Source of the DNA: Bacteroidales bacterium
Lineage (GTDB): Bacteria > Bacteroidota > Bacteroidia > Bacteroidales > JAADJA01
Length of the DNA: 5,695 nt
NCBI GenBank assembly: GCA_030635465.1
Contig: DAOVYU010000096.1
Span: 1 to 5,695 of the forward strand
Direction: 5' to 3'
The notes beneath the pieces are model-generated. The model did not search any database, had not been told where the DNA came from, and was given only the letters and a program-made list of their open reading frames with translations. Position numbers and translations under genes: made by a program. The first letter of the stretch is position 1; every line of letters begins with the position of its first letter. Below, piece by piece: positions 1 to 5,695 of this stretch.

Positions 1-2307
1 TGGCTAAGTATTACCATTGCTACTATAATTCTTTTTATCGGTATACTTATCCTGAGTGTATATTGGGGCCTGTTTGGAAGACTTCCTGCACCTGATGATA
101 TCCTTTCCATCGATCAGGACAATGCTTCATTAGTATATGCTGCTGATGGAACCTTAATGGGAAAATATTACTTAATTAATCGTCAATCCATCGACAATGA
201 TGATATTTCACCCTTTGTTCGTGAAGCTTTAATTGCAACAGAAGATAATCGGTTCTTCGAACACCGTGGGTTTGATGTCATCAGTCTGGGGCGAGTAATT
301 TTCAAATCAGTATTAATGGGTAACGTTTCACAGGGTGGTGGCAGCACAATTAGTCAGCAACTGGCTAAAAACCTTTACGGTAGAAAAAGTTATGGTATTC
401 TTTCCTTACCAGTAAATAAAATCAAAGAGATCTTTATTGCTTCCAGGCTGGAAAACGTATATTCAAAAGAAGAAATCCTCACTTTATATCTGAATACGGT
501 AGCCTTTGGTGAAGATGTTTATGGTATTGAAGCTGCAGCATGGCGCTATTTTAATAAACCATCGGCAAAGTTGAATGTTCCTGAATCAGCCACTTTGGTG
601 GGGATGCTGGCTGCAAATACTTACTATAATCCACGGCTTTATCCTGAACGATCAATAACCAGAAGAAATCTTGTACTTTCCCGGATGGTGGTACAGGGAT
701 TTATTACTGAGGAAGAAGCAGATAATCTCAAGGAACAATCCATTCAACTGGATTATAACCTGATGGATATGAACAGAGGAATTGCACCCTACTTCAGAGC
801 TTATATCCGCCGACAAGTGGGTAAAATCCTAAAGGAGAAATACGGTGACACTTATAACCCTGAAACAGATGGTTTGCGTATTTATACATCACTGGATATT
901 CAAATACAATCCTATGCTGAACAAGCTGTAGCTAAACACATGCAAAAATTGCAGGCTGAATTTAATAACCATTGGAAAACAAAAGATCCCTGGTATCAAT
1001 ATCCCGAAGTATATCAGAAAAAGCTTCAGGAAACCAAAAAATACAAGCAATTAAAAGCTGAAGGAAAAAGCAAGGCAGAGATTGATAAAGAATTAAATAA
1101 CATTCATAAAATTCAAATTCTCACACCTAAAGGAGAGCAGGTTGTTGAAATGAGTACTGCAGATTCAGTTAATCATTATTTACGAATGCTCAATACCGGT
1201 TTCCTTGCTATGGATCCCAAAACAGGAGCAATTCTTTCCTGGGTTGGTGGTATCAACCATCAATATCTTCCATACGATCATGTATTATCCGAGCGTCAGG
1301 TTGGATCTACTTTTAAACCCCTGGTATACACTGTTGCCTTAAATGACGGAATGCAACCTTGTCGAATGTTCGCCAATGAACAACGTATTTACGAAGACTA
1401 TGATGATTGGTCTCCTTCAAATTCAGAAGGTGAATATGAAGGATGGTACAGCATGAAGGGAGGATTAAAAAATTCAGTAAATACCGTTACTGCCGAAATC
1501 ATGATGGAAACAGGACCGTCAAATGTTGTTGAACTTGCCCGTGAATTGAACATCGACAAACACATCCCTGAAGTCCCTTCAATTGCGTTGGGTACAGCAG
1601 AGATTTCCCTTTTTGAGATGGTTGAAGCTTATACTGCATATGCAAATAATGGCTATACGGTAAACTCATTTGGAATTCTCCGTATTGAAGATAGCAATGG
1701 AGAAATATTATATGAACAAGGTACTCCGAAATATGGCAATCTTGCATTTAATGAGGATGTGGCAATCCAGATAACTGATATGTTGCAAGGGGTTGTAAAC
1801 GAAGGAACAGGCAGAACACTAAGAAGTATTTATGGGGTTCATTCTAACATAGCTGGTAAAACAGGAACTACACAAAACAATGCTGATGGATGGTTTATTG
1901 GCTATACCCCAGATTTTGTTGCTGGTGTTTGGGTAGGAGCTGAATTACCTGTTATTCATTTCCGAACCATTGCCCTGGGTTCTGGAGCTCATCAAGCCTT
2001 ACCTATCTTCGGACAGGTAGTAAATAAAATGGAAAATGACCCAATTCTGGCAAATCAATACCTCTCCCCTTTTCCGGCTTTAACTGATACTTTATTATTG
2101 GCCATGGATTGTCCAGATTTTACCCTTGAAAAACCTGATAAAAATTTGCTGGACAAGTTCATTGATATTTTTGACAGAGATGATTCTGCCGTAATTGCTA
2201 AAAAAGAACAGAAAAAAGCTAAAAGAGCACAAAGAGAAACAGCAAAGAAAAAGGAAAAAGAGGGGTTCTTTAAACGGGTAGGAAAGTTTTTTAAAAAGAA
2301 GAAGTAA
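1..2307 (+). CDS. Class A penicillin-binding protein (bifunctional glycosyltransferase/transpeptidase), 5'-partial
   Basis: The protein polymerises lipid II into glycan strands (GT51 domain) and crosslinks the stem peptides (penicillin-binding transpeptidase domain), anchored in the inner membrane with both domains in the periplasm. The frame is open from base 1 and the true start lies upstream. An internal ATG at 157 is not the start, because the 52 residues before it hold the membrane anchor (about residues 1-22) and a typical pre-GT51 strand; 768 residues are visible. GT51 motifs: EDNRFFEHRG (catalytic Glu81), GGSTISQQ (about 113-120), KIKE (Glu143) and KEEILTLYLN (from 156). A Lys/Glu-rich linker spans about 324-370. 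Transpeptidase motifs: STFK with nucleophile Ser436 and Lys439, SVN at 492-494, and KTGT at 620-623; all are intact, so both activities are expected. The last 35 residues (734-768) are strongly basic, with 18 Lys/Arg. It resembles PBP1A; no PBP1C-type C-terminal domain is seen. The family is certain, the exact PBP subclass is not. Confidence 0.96.
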   Translation, partial: WLSITIATIILFIGILILSVYWGLFGRLPAPDDILSIDQDNASLVYAADGTLMGKYYLINRQSIDNDDISPFVREALIATEDNRFFEHRGFDVISLGRVIFKSVLMGNVSQGGGSTISQQLAKNLYGRKSYGILSLPVNKIKEIFIASRLENVYSKEEILTLYLNTVAFGEDVYGIEAAAWRYFNKPSAKLNVPESATLVGMLAANTYYNPRLYPERSITRRNLVLSRMVVQGFITEEEADNLKEQSIQLDYNLMDMNRGIAPYFRAYIRRQVGKILKEKYGDTYNPETDGLRIYTSLDIQIQSYAEQAVAKHMQKLQAEFNNHWKTKDPWYQYPEVYQKKLQETKKYKQLKAEGKSKAEIDKELNNIHKIQILTPKGEQVVEMSTADSVNHYLRMLNTGFLAMDPKTGAILSWVGGINHQYLPYDHVLSERQVGSTFKPLVYTVALNDGMQPCRMFANEQRIYEDYDDWSPSNSEGEYEGWYSMKGGLKNSVNTVTAEIMMETGPSNVVELARELNIDKHIPEVPSIALGTAEISLFEMVEAYTAYANNGYTVNSFGILRIEDSNGEILYEQGTPKYGNLAFNEDVAIQITDMLQGVVNEGTGRTLRSIYGVHSNIAGKTGTTQNNADGWFIGYTPDFVAGVWVGAELPVIHFRTIALGSGAHQALPIFGQVVNKMENDPILANQYLSPFPALTDTLLLAMDCPDFTLEKPDKNLLDKFIDIFDRDDSAVIAKKEQKKAKRAQRETAKKKEKEGFFKRVGKFFKKKK

Positions 2308-2366
2308 AACTATATGCTTGTTGCTGGATTATGGTTGCTAGCTTTTGTCCAGAAGGTATAGTTTTA
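2305..2366 (+). terminator. Possible intrinsic terminator hairpin overlapping the PBP stop codon
   Basis: A perfect 10-bp inverted repeat pairs TAAAACTATA (2305-2314, containing the TAA stop) with TATAGTTTTA (2357-2366). Inside it, CTT (2317-2319) can pair with AAG (2353-2355) and CTGGA (2324-2328) with TCCAG (2348-2352), giving an interrupted stem. The 3' arm ends in TTTTATT and the following sequence is T-rich. Position and shape suit a transcription end, but the stem is AT-rich and interrupted, so its strength is uncertain. Confidence 0.4.
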
Positions 2367-2463
2367 TTAATCTAATTACTTTTATCTTTTAACTTTATAC
2401 TTATTACTAATTTTTCAGCTAATTTTATTCCCAACTTAAATTCCAATTACAATAATTAACATA

Positions 2464-3543
2464 ATGACTAAAACGGATTCCGTTAAATACGATCATTTGA
2501 TCATTTATTATTTCTCAGGAACCGGGAATGCTAAAAATGCGGCTTTATGGATTAAAGATGTTGCTGAAAAAAAGAAAATTAATACAACATTAATAAATAT
2601 AGATCGCTTTAAAAAAGTTGAAACCCCGGAAGTAACCGGAAAGGTATTAATTGGATTTTGTGCACCTACTCATGGATTTAACCTGCCTCCTATTGTTCTC
2701 AAATTTATTGCACAATTTCCAAAAATAGATAATGCTGATGCCTTTATTCTCAACACACGTGGTGGATTAAAATTATCAAAACTTTTCCTACCAGGTTTAA
2801 GTGGGCTTGCGCAAATTTTTCCAGCAATTATTTTAAGACTAAAAGGAATTCGAATTGTTGGCATGCAACCTTTGGATCTTCCCTCTAACTGGATAATCCT
2901 TCATCCAGGTTTACGACAAGAAGTAATTAATTCCATGTATAGAAGGTATCAAAAAATTGTTGAACAATTTGCAAATAAACTTTTTGATGGAGGGAGAAAA
3001 TACAAGGCTTTACTATCTATACCATTTGATATAGTGGTAATTCCTATTGCAATAGGGTATTATTTTATCGGAAGGTTTTTCCTCGCAAAAACATTAATAG
3101 CATCTGATGCGTGTAACCAGTGTGAACTTTGTGTAAAGCAATGTCCGGTGAAAGCAATAAAAATGATAGATAAGAGACCATACTGGACATACAAATGTGA
3201 AAGCTGCATGCGATGCATTAATAATTGTCCACAGCGTGCCATTGAAACGGCACATGGCTTTTCGGGATTAATGTTTTATTTTGGATATGGTTTCATTATT
3301 CCTTTTTTGTACACCCTTTGGAAGAACTTGAGTTTGGGATTTGTAAAAAGTTCCTCGTTTATTTCAGGACAAATAATTGGAATCCTGGAATGGGTTATAT
3401 TTATCCTGTTCGTTTTTCTCAGTTACTATCTGCTACAATATTTCATGAGGTTTAAATTCATAAACAGGATTATCACATACACTTCATTAAGTAAATATAA
3501 ATTCTGGAGAAGATACAACCCTCCCAAGGCAACCAATAAATAA
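2464..3543 (+). CDS. EFR1-like flavodoxin-domain/2[4Fe-4S] ferredoxin membrane protein
   Basis: This is a predicted electron-transfer protein of 359 residues; its partner and substrate are unknown. The N-terminal half is flavodoxin-like: a hydrophobic first strand leads into SGTGNA (residues 18-23), the expected FMN phosphate-binding loop, followed by the alternating strands and helices of that fold. A hydrophobic stretch lies at about 186-207. Next come two classical 4Fe-4S motifs, CxxCxxCxxxCP with Cys217, 220, 223, 227 and Cys245, 248, 251, 255, all present. Two likely membrane segments follow at about 269-286 and 304-327, and the C-terminus is basic. The architecture matches EFR1-family ferredoxins, with the hydrophobic C-terminal part suggesting membrane attachment. 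No Shine-Dalgarno sequence precedes the ATG, which is preceded by A/T-rich sequence, as is common in Bacteroidetes. It is the first gene of a close-packed group, 9 nt ahead of the acetyltransferase. The domain assignment is firm; the physiological role is not. Confidence 0.88.
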   Translation: MTKTDSVKYDHLIIYYFSGTGNAKNAALWIKDVAEKKKINTTLINIDRFKKVETPEVTGKVLIGFCAPTHGFNLPPIVLKFIAQFPKIDNADAFILNTRGGLKLSKLFLPGLSGLAQIFPAIILRLKGIRIVGMQPLDLPSNWIILHPGLRQEVINSMYRRYQKIVEQFANKLFDGGRKYKALLSIPFDIVVIPIAIGYYFIGRFFLAKTLIASDACNQCELCVKQCPVKAIKMIDKRPYWTYKCESCMRCINNCPQRAIETAHGFSGLMFYFGYGFIIPFLYTLWKNLSLGFVKSSSFISGQIIGILEWVIFILFVFLSYYLLQYFMRFKFINRIITYTSLSKYKFWRRYNPPKATNK

Positions 3544-3552
3544 AATGATAAA

Positions 3553-4095
3553 ATGAATATACAAACTGATAGATTGTTAATCAACGAAATCTCCTGGGAT
3601 GATGCTGAACATATTCATGCTATTCATTCTATTCCTGAAGTTGATGAATTCAACACTCTGGGTCTGCCAAAAGACCTTGAGGAAACCAAAAGTATAATGA
3701 AATCTGCAATTGAAAACCAGTCAAATAAAACCAGGAAAGAATATGCATGGATTGTGAGATTAAAAGGCTCAAGAAATATTATTGGTCTTTGTGGAATGTT
3801 CTTAACAGCTGATAAATTTAAAATAGGCGAAATTTATTACAAATTAATCCCTGAATATTGGAGCCATGGCTTTGCGACAGAAATTGCTAAAGCACTTGTG
3901 AACTTTGGATTCAATCAATGTAATTTGCATAGAATTGAAGCAGGTGCAGCAGTTGAAAATATTAAATCATTAAGAGTGCTTGATAAAATTGGTATGACAA
4001 AAGAAGGGATCAGAAGAAAAATTTTACCTATTCGTGGTGAATGGAAAGATGGTTACCAATATGCAATCCTCGAAAATGATAAACGGGATTATTAA
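3553..4095 (+). CDS. GNAT family N-acetyltransferase (RimJ/RimL-like)
   Basis: This is a 180-residue acetyl-CoA-dependent N-acetyltransferase, probably cytosolic, as it lacks a signal peptide or membrane segment. The opening TDRLLINEISWDDAE is the typical first strand and helix of the Acetyltransf_3 (RimJ/RimL) group. The acetyl-CoA-binding motif A is seen around YWSHGFATE (residues 102-110), after the strand IGEIYYKLIPE. Asn136 and Ser139 in VENIKSLRVLDKIGM fit the conserved Asn-x-x-Ser of this group, and a C-terminal strand with GEWKDGYQYAI completes the fold. Its length is normal for the family. The substrate could be a ribosomal protein N-terminus, another protein, or a small amine such as an antibiotic; the sequence alone does not decide. 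It starts 9 nt after the flavodoxin/ferredoxin gene, within a tandem 8-bp repeat, and without a Shine-Dalgarno sequence, so translation is probably coupled to the upstream gene. Confidence 0.92.
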   Translation: MNIQTDRLLINEISWDDAEHIHAIHSIPEVDEFNTLGLPKDLEETKSIMKSAIENQSNKTRKEYAWIVRLKGSRNIIGLCGMFLTADKFKIGEIYYKLIPEYWSHGFATEIAKALVNFGFNQCNLHRIEAGAAVENIKSLRVLDKIGMTKEGIRRKILPIRGEWKDGYQYAILENDKRDY

Positions 4096-4136
4096 AAGTC
4101 AATGAAAAACTATACATTTATCAACCAAATAAATGA

Positions 4137-4697
4137 TTGATTTTGAAGAACAAAATATTTCATAAAGTCATATTCCTCATGGCAATCTTGCTTATCCTTT
4201 TGGTTATTTTTAATAACAGGATATTCCAGATTTTACCTTCTGAAAAGATCAACAATTCTGAAGAAAGCAGTATCCTCCAACAAGCATCAAAAGCATTGGA
4301 GCATATGGATGTTCCGGTTGGATCATTGATTCTTTTTAATGGATCAATCATTGGCCAAGGATACAATACTGTTAAAAGCAAACATAATATTGCAGGACAT
4401 GCCGCAATCAATGCCATAAATGATGCTGTAAAAAAGATCGGCTTATCTCAGTTCAATGACCTTGACCGGGATAAATTAATTCTTGTCACTACCCTGGAGC
4501 CATGTGAAATGTGCAAAGGAGCACTCATACACTATAACATCAGGCATGTTTATTTCATGAAAGACAAATCACCTTTACATTGGAATAAAAAGCAATTAAA
4601 GTCGCTCAGATATGAATGGAATAAACGCAAAATTGATGGTGAGCAGCAACAGGACTCCCTTTTCCATCTCCTTCCTGAATATCCAGGAAACATATAA
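4137..4697 (+). CDS. Membrane-anchored cytidine/adenosine deaminase-fold protein lacking the catalytic Glu
   Basis: The 186-residue frame has the CMP/dCMP/tRNA-adenosine deaminase fold. It shows DVPVGSLILFNGSIIGQGYN (TadA-like first strands), the zinc site GHAAINAI with His88, and TLEPCEMCKGALI with Cys123 and Cys126. The family motif is His-Ala-Glu; here residue 90 is Ala (codon GCA), so the proton-shuttling Glu is missing and normal deamination is not expected. Residues about 11-26 form a hydrophobic segment after a Lys-containing start, predicting a signal anchor with the domain in the periplasm, unusual for this fold. The start is uncertain. An in-frame TGA sits at 4134-4136, so TTG at 4137 or TTG at 4143 (giving MKNKIFHK) are the upstream options, and ATG at 4179 would lose the positive N-region. 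It ends the three-gene group, 41 nt after the acetyltransferase. Fold is confident; function is unknown (zinc-binding pseudoenzyme, or a member with another catalytic residue). Confidence 0.8.
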   Translation: MILKNKIFHKVIFLMAILLILLVIFNNRIFQILPSEKINNSEESSILQQASKALEHMDVPVGSLILFNGSIIGQGYNTVKSKHNIAGHAAINAINDAVKKIGLSQFNDLDRDKLILVTTLEPCEMCKGALIHYNIRHVYFMKDKSPLHWNKKQLKSLRYEWNKRKIDGEQQQDSLFHLLPEYPGNI

Positions 4698-5146
4698 GCG
4701 AGTTTGAGGAAATCTAGTAATATAATTGGGTTGATTCTTTTAGGGTTATTTTTTCTTTTTGCTCACCAAGGAAATAATGCAGTGTTTTTTATAATAAACA
4801 ATTGAAGAATCAAAAGACCCATCTGTCCATATACGAAGTCAATGCCGTGATATCTGCTTTTCCATGTAAAATAATAATCCTGGGAAATACAACCAATTTC
4901 CACACTATAAATAACAATATTTATTTTGATTAGTTATCTTTACATCTATTTAGCACAGGCCAAATTCTCTTTTGCTTTTTTCTTTTATTAATCGCTATTT
5001 AACTCTGTTGTTAGCATTCATGCATTTAGAAAAAAATCGTTAAATTGGGGTCGTAGATGTTAGGTAAATAATTATTCAAATTTTTATGCTTATAGTAACC
5101 GGATATTATTTAATTTAGATTACTAAAATCCAAAAAATTGTATTGA
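4698..5146. other. Intergenic region of about 450 bases with no recognisable gene
   Basis: This AT-rich stretch holds only very short open frames (about ten codons or fewer among those followed) on the + strand and no recognisable RNA gene. Two pyrimidine-rich runs (about 4736-4761 and 4965-4988) are visible. There are some short inverted repeats: TTGATTCTT (4731-4739) with AAGAATCAA (4805-4813), and ATTTAAC (4997-5003) with GTTAAAT (5039-5045). They may be chance in such AT-rich DNA. It probably carries the end of the upstream transcript and the promoter of the lipoprotein gene, but I could not place a convincing Bacteroidetes promoter (TAnnTTTG with an upstream TTTG); the nearest look-alike, TATCTTTA at 4935-4942, lacks a correctly spaced partner. 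Confidence 0.6.
5114..5127. promoter_or_regulatory. Short palindrome upstream of the lipoprotein start, possible operator
   Basis: TTTAG (5114-5118) and CTAAA (5123-5127) form an inverted repeat around ATTA, 20 to 33 bases before the ATG at 5147. An overlapping wider pair, TAGTAA (5093-5098) and TTACTA (5120-5125), shares its right side. Either could be a protein-binding site or a weak RNA hairpin near the start, but short AT-rich palindromes arise often by chance. Confidence 0.15.
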
Positions 5147-5695
5147 ATGAAATCACATTTTATTTTGATCATATTTTTCTTAGTGATCAGTTCCTGTACA
5201 TTTAATCAAAAAAATGCGGCCGAAAAGAATGCTGCTCTCTTTCCAGACTCTTTGACCGGGTTAATAACCCAAGATGAATATATGAATGGATGGAGACCAT
5301 TATTTAACAAAGTTAGCCTTGAAGGATGGAAAGGTTTTCTGAAATCAGGACCTGTACCTGGATGGTATGTTAAGGATAGCATTATGATCACTAAAGGTGA
5401 TAGCTTAATCCATCCCGGAGATTTGATCTCAATACAACAGTTTGAGGATTTTGAACTATACATTGAATGGGCTATCAGTTGGCAAGGTAATAGTGGAATA
5501 TTTTTTCATTGTCTTGAAAACTCATGGGCTGCATGGGCAATGGGCCCTGAATATTCAATTATGGATCAGTCGAATCTCGATCCTATGGAAAATATCTACA
5601 GAACCGCTGCCAATTATGGCATGCACCCACCTCAGATAGATTGTATTGAACCGCAGGGAGCATTTAATACATCAAAGATAAAAGTTAAAGATGAA
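5147..5695 (+). CDS. DUF1080 (3-keto-disaccharide hydrolase-like) lipoprotein, 3'-partial
   Basis: The first 183 codons of a secreted lipoprotein run off the window end with no stop. The ATG at 5147 is chosen because an in-frame TGA ends at 5146 and a signal peptide follows at once: MKSHF, a hydrophobic core, then the lipobox ISSC with Cys17 as the lipidated residue. The mature part matches DUF1080 (PF06439, a concanavalin-like jelly roll): GWRPLFNKVSLEGW (from about residue 51), GWYVKDSIMI, a strand FEDFELYIEW, then GNSGIFFH and GPEYSIMD, the best-conserved parts of the family. Known DUF1080 members act on 3-keto-glycosides or occur in polysaccharide-degrading systems of Bacteroidetes and Planctomycetes, so an envelope-located carbohydrate role is inferred; the substrate is unknown. 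The remaining C-terminal strands are presumably just downstream. The long upstream gap suggests its own promoter rather than co-transcription with the deaminase-fold gene. Confidence 0.88.
   Translation, partial: MKSHFILIIFFLVISSCTFNQKNAAEKNAALFPDSLTGLITQDEYMNGWRPLFNKVSLEGWKGFLKSGPVPGWYVKDSIMITKGDSLIHPGDLISIQQFEDFELYIEWAISWQGNSGIFFHCLENSWAAWAMGPEYSIMDQSNLDPMENIYRTAANYGMHPPQIDCIEPQGAFNTSKIKVKDE

Noticed and set aside
157..159. ATG at 157 as the PBP start
   Set aside because: The frame is open back to base 1 and the upstream residues encode a membrane anchor and the usual pre-GT51 segment, so this is an internal Met.
1499..1747. 82-codon open frame on the - strand
   Set aside because: It lies wholly antisense inside the PBP transpeptidase domain and its translation resembles no known protein.
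2383..2463. Bacteroidetes-type promoter before the flavodoxin/ferredoxin gene
   Set aside because: Sequences such as TATCTTTT and TAACTTTA resemble the -7 box only loosely and no properly spaced upstream TTTG was found.
2670..3242. Two - strand open frames of about 60 codons each (2670-2864 and 3060-3242)
   Set aside because: Both are antisense to the well-supported flavodoxin/ferredoxin gene; the second only mirrors its Cys codons.
4160..4417. 85-codon - strand open frame
   Set aside because: It is antisense to the deaminase-fold gene, whose zinc motifs support the + strand reading.
4784..4800. TATAAT-like sequence around 4790 as a sigma-70 promoter
   Set aside because: No -35-like element at the right distance, and Bacteroidetes promoters do not use this consensus.
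4728..4820. Inverted repeat TTGATTCTT/AAGAATCAA with flanking GGG/CCC as a terminator
   Set aside because: The arms are 65 bases apart, the GGG/CCC pairing needs a four-base bulge, and no T-run follows the 3' arm.
5206..5639. Open frames on the - strand (5206-5463) and in another + frame (5442-5639)
   Set aside because: Both overlap the DUF1080 lipoprotein, which has a signal peptide and family motifs in its own frame.

Overview
The window is AT-rich bacterial DNA that reads best as a chromosomal piece of a Bacteroidota (Bacteroidetes) member. The reasons are the gene content (a Bacteroidetes-style class A penicillin-binding protein with a very basic tail, an EFR1-type flavodoxin/ferredoxin membrane protein, and a DUF1080 lipoprotein) and the near absence of Shine-Dalgarno sequences before the starts. 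This assignment is an inference from composition and families. All genes lie on the + strand; no gene on the - strand, RNA gene, CRISPR array or mobile element was seen.

Layout: (1) 1-2307, a bifunctional class A PBP whose 5' end lies outside the window. It is followed by a hairpin that begins in its stop codon and may be a terminator. (2) 2464-4697, three closely spaced genes that look like one transcription unit: an EFR1-like flavodoxin plus two-cluster ferredoxin protein with C-terminal membrane segments; a RimJ/RimL-type GNAT acetyltransferase 9 nt downstream; and, 41 nt further on, a membrane-anchored protein of the CMP/dCMP/tRNA-adenosine deaminase fold. (3) 4698-5146, about 450 bases without a recognisable gene. 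(4) 5147 to the window end, the first 183 codons of a DUF1080 (3-keto-disaccharide hydrolase-like) lipoprotein, cut by the window edge.

The PBP builds and crosslinks periplasmic peptidoglycan. The three-gene cluster has no obvious shared pathway. Its most unusual member is the deaminase-like protein: it keeps the zinc ligands (one His, two Cys) but has Ala where the family has the catalytic Glu, and it is predicted to be anchored in the inner membrane with the domain facing the periplasm. The DUF1080 lipoprotein is probably a separate unit concerned with carbohydrate use at the cell envelope. I found no convincing evidence of a wholly new multi-gene system; the inactive-looking, membrane-tethered deaminase in the redox/acetyltransferase cluster is the best lead.
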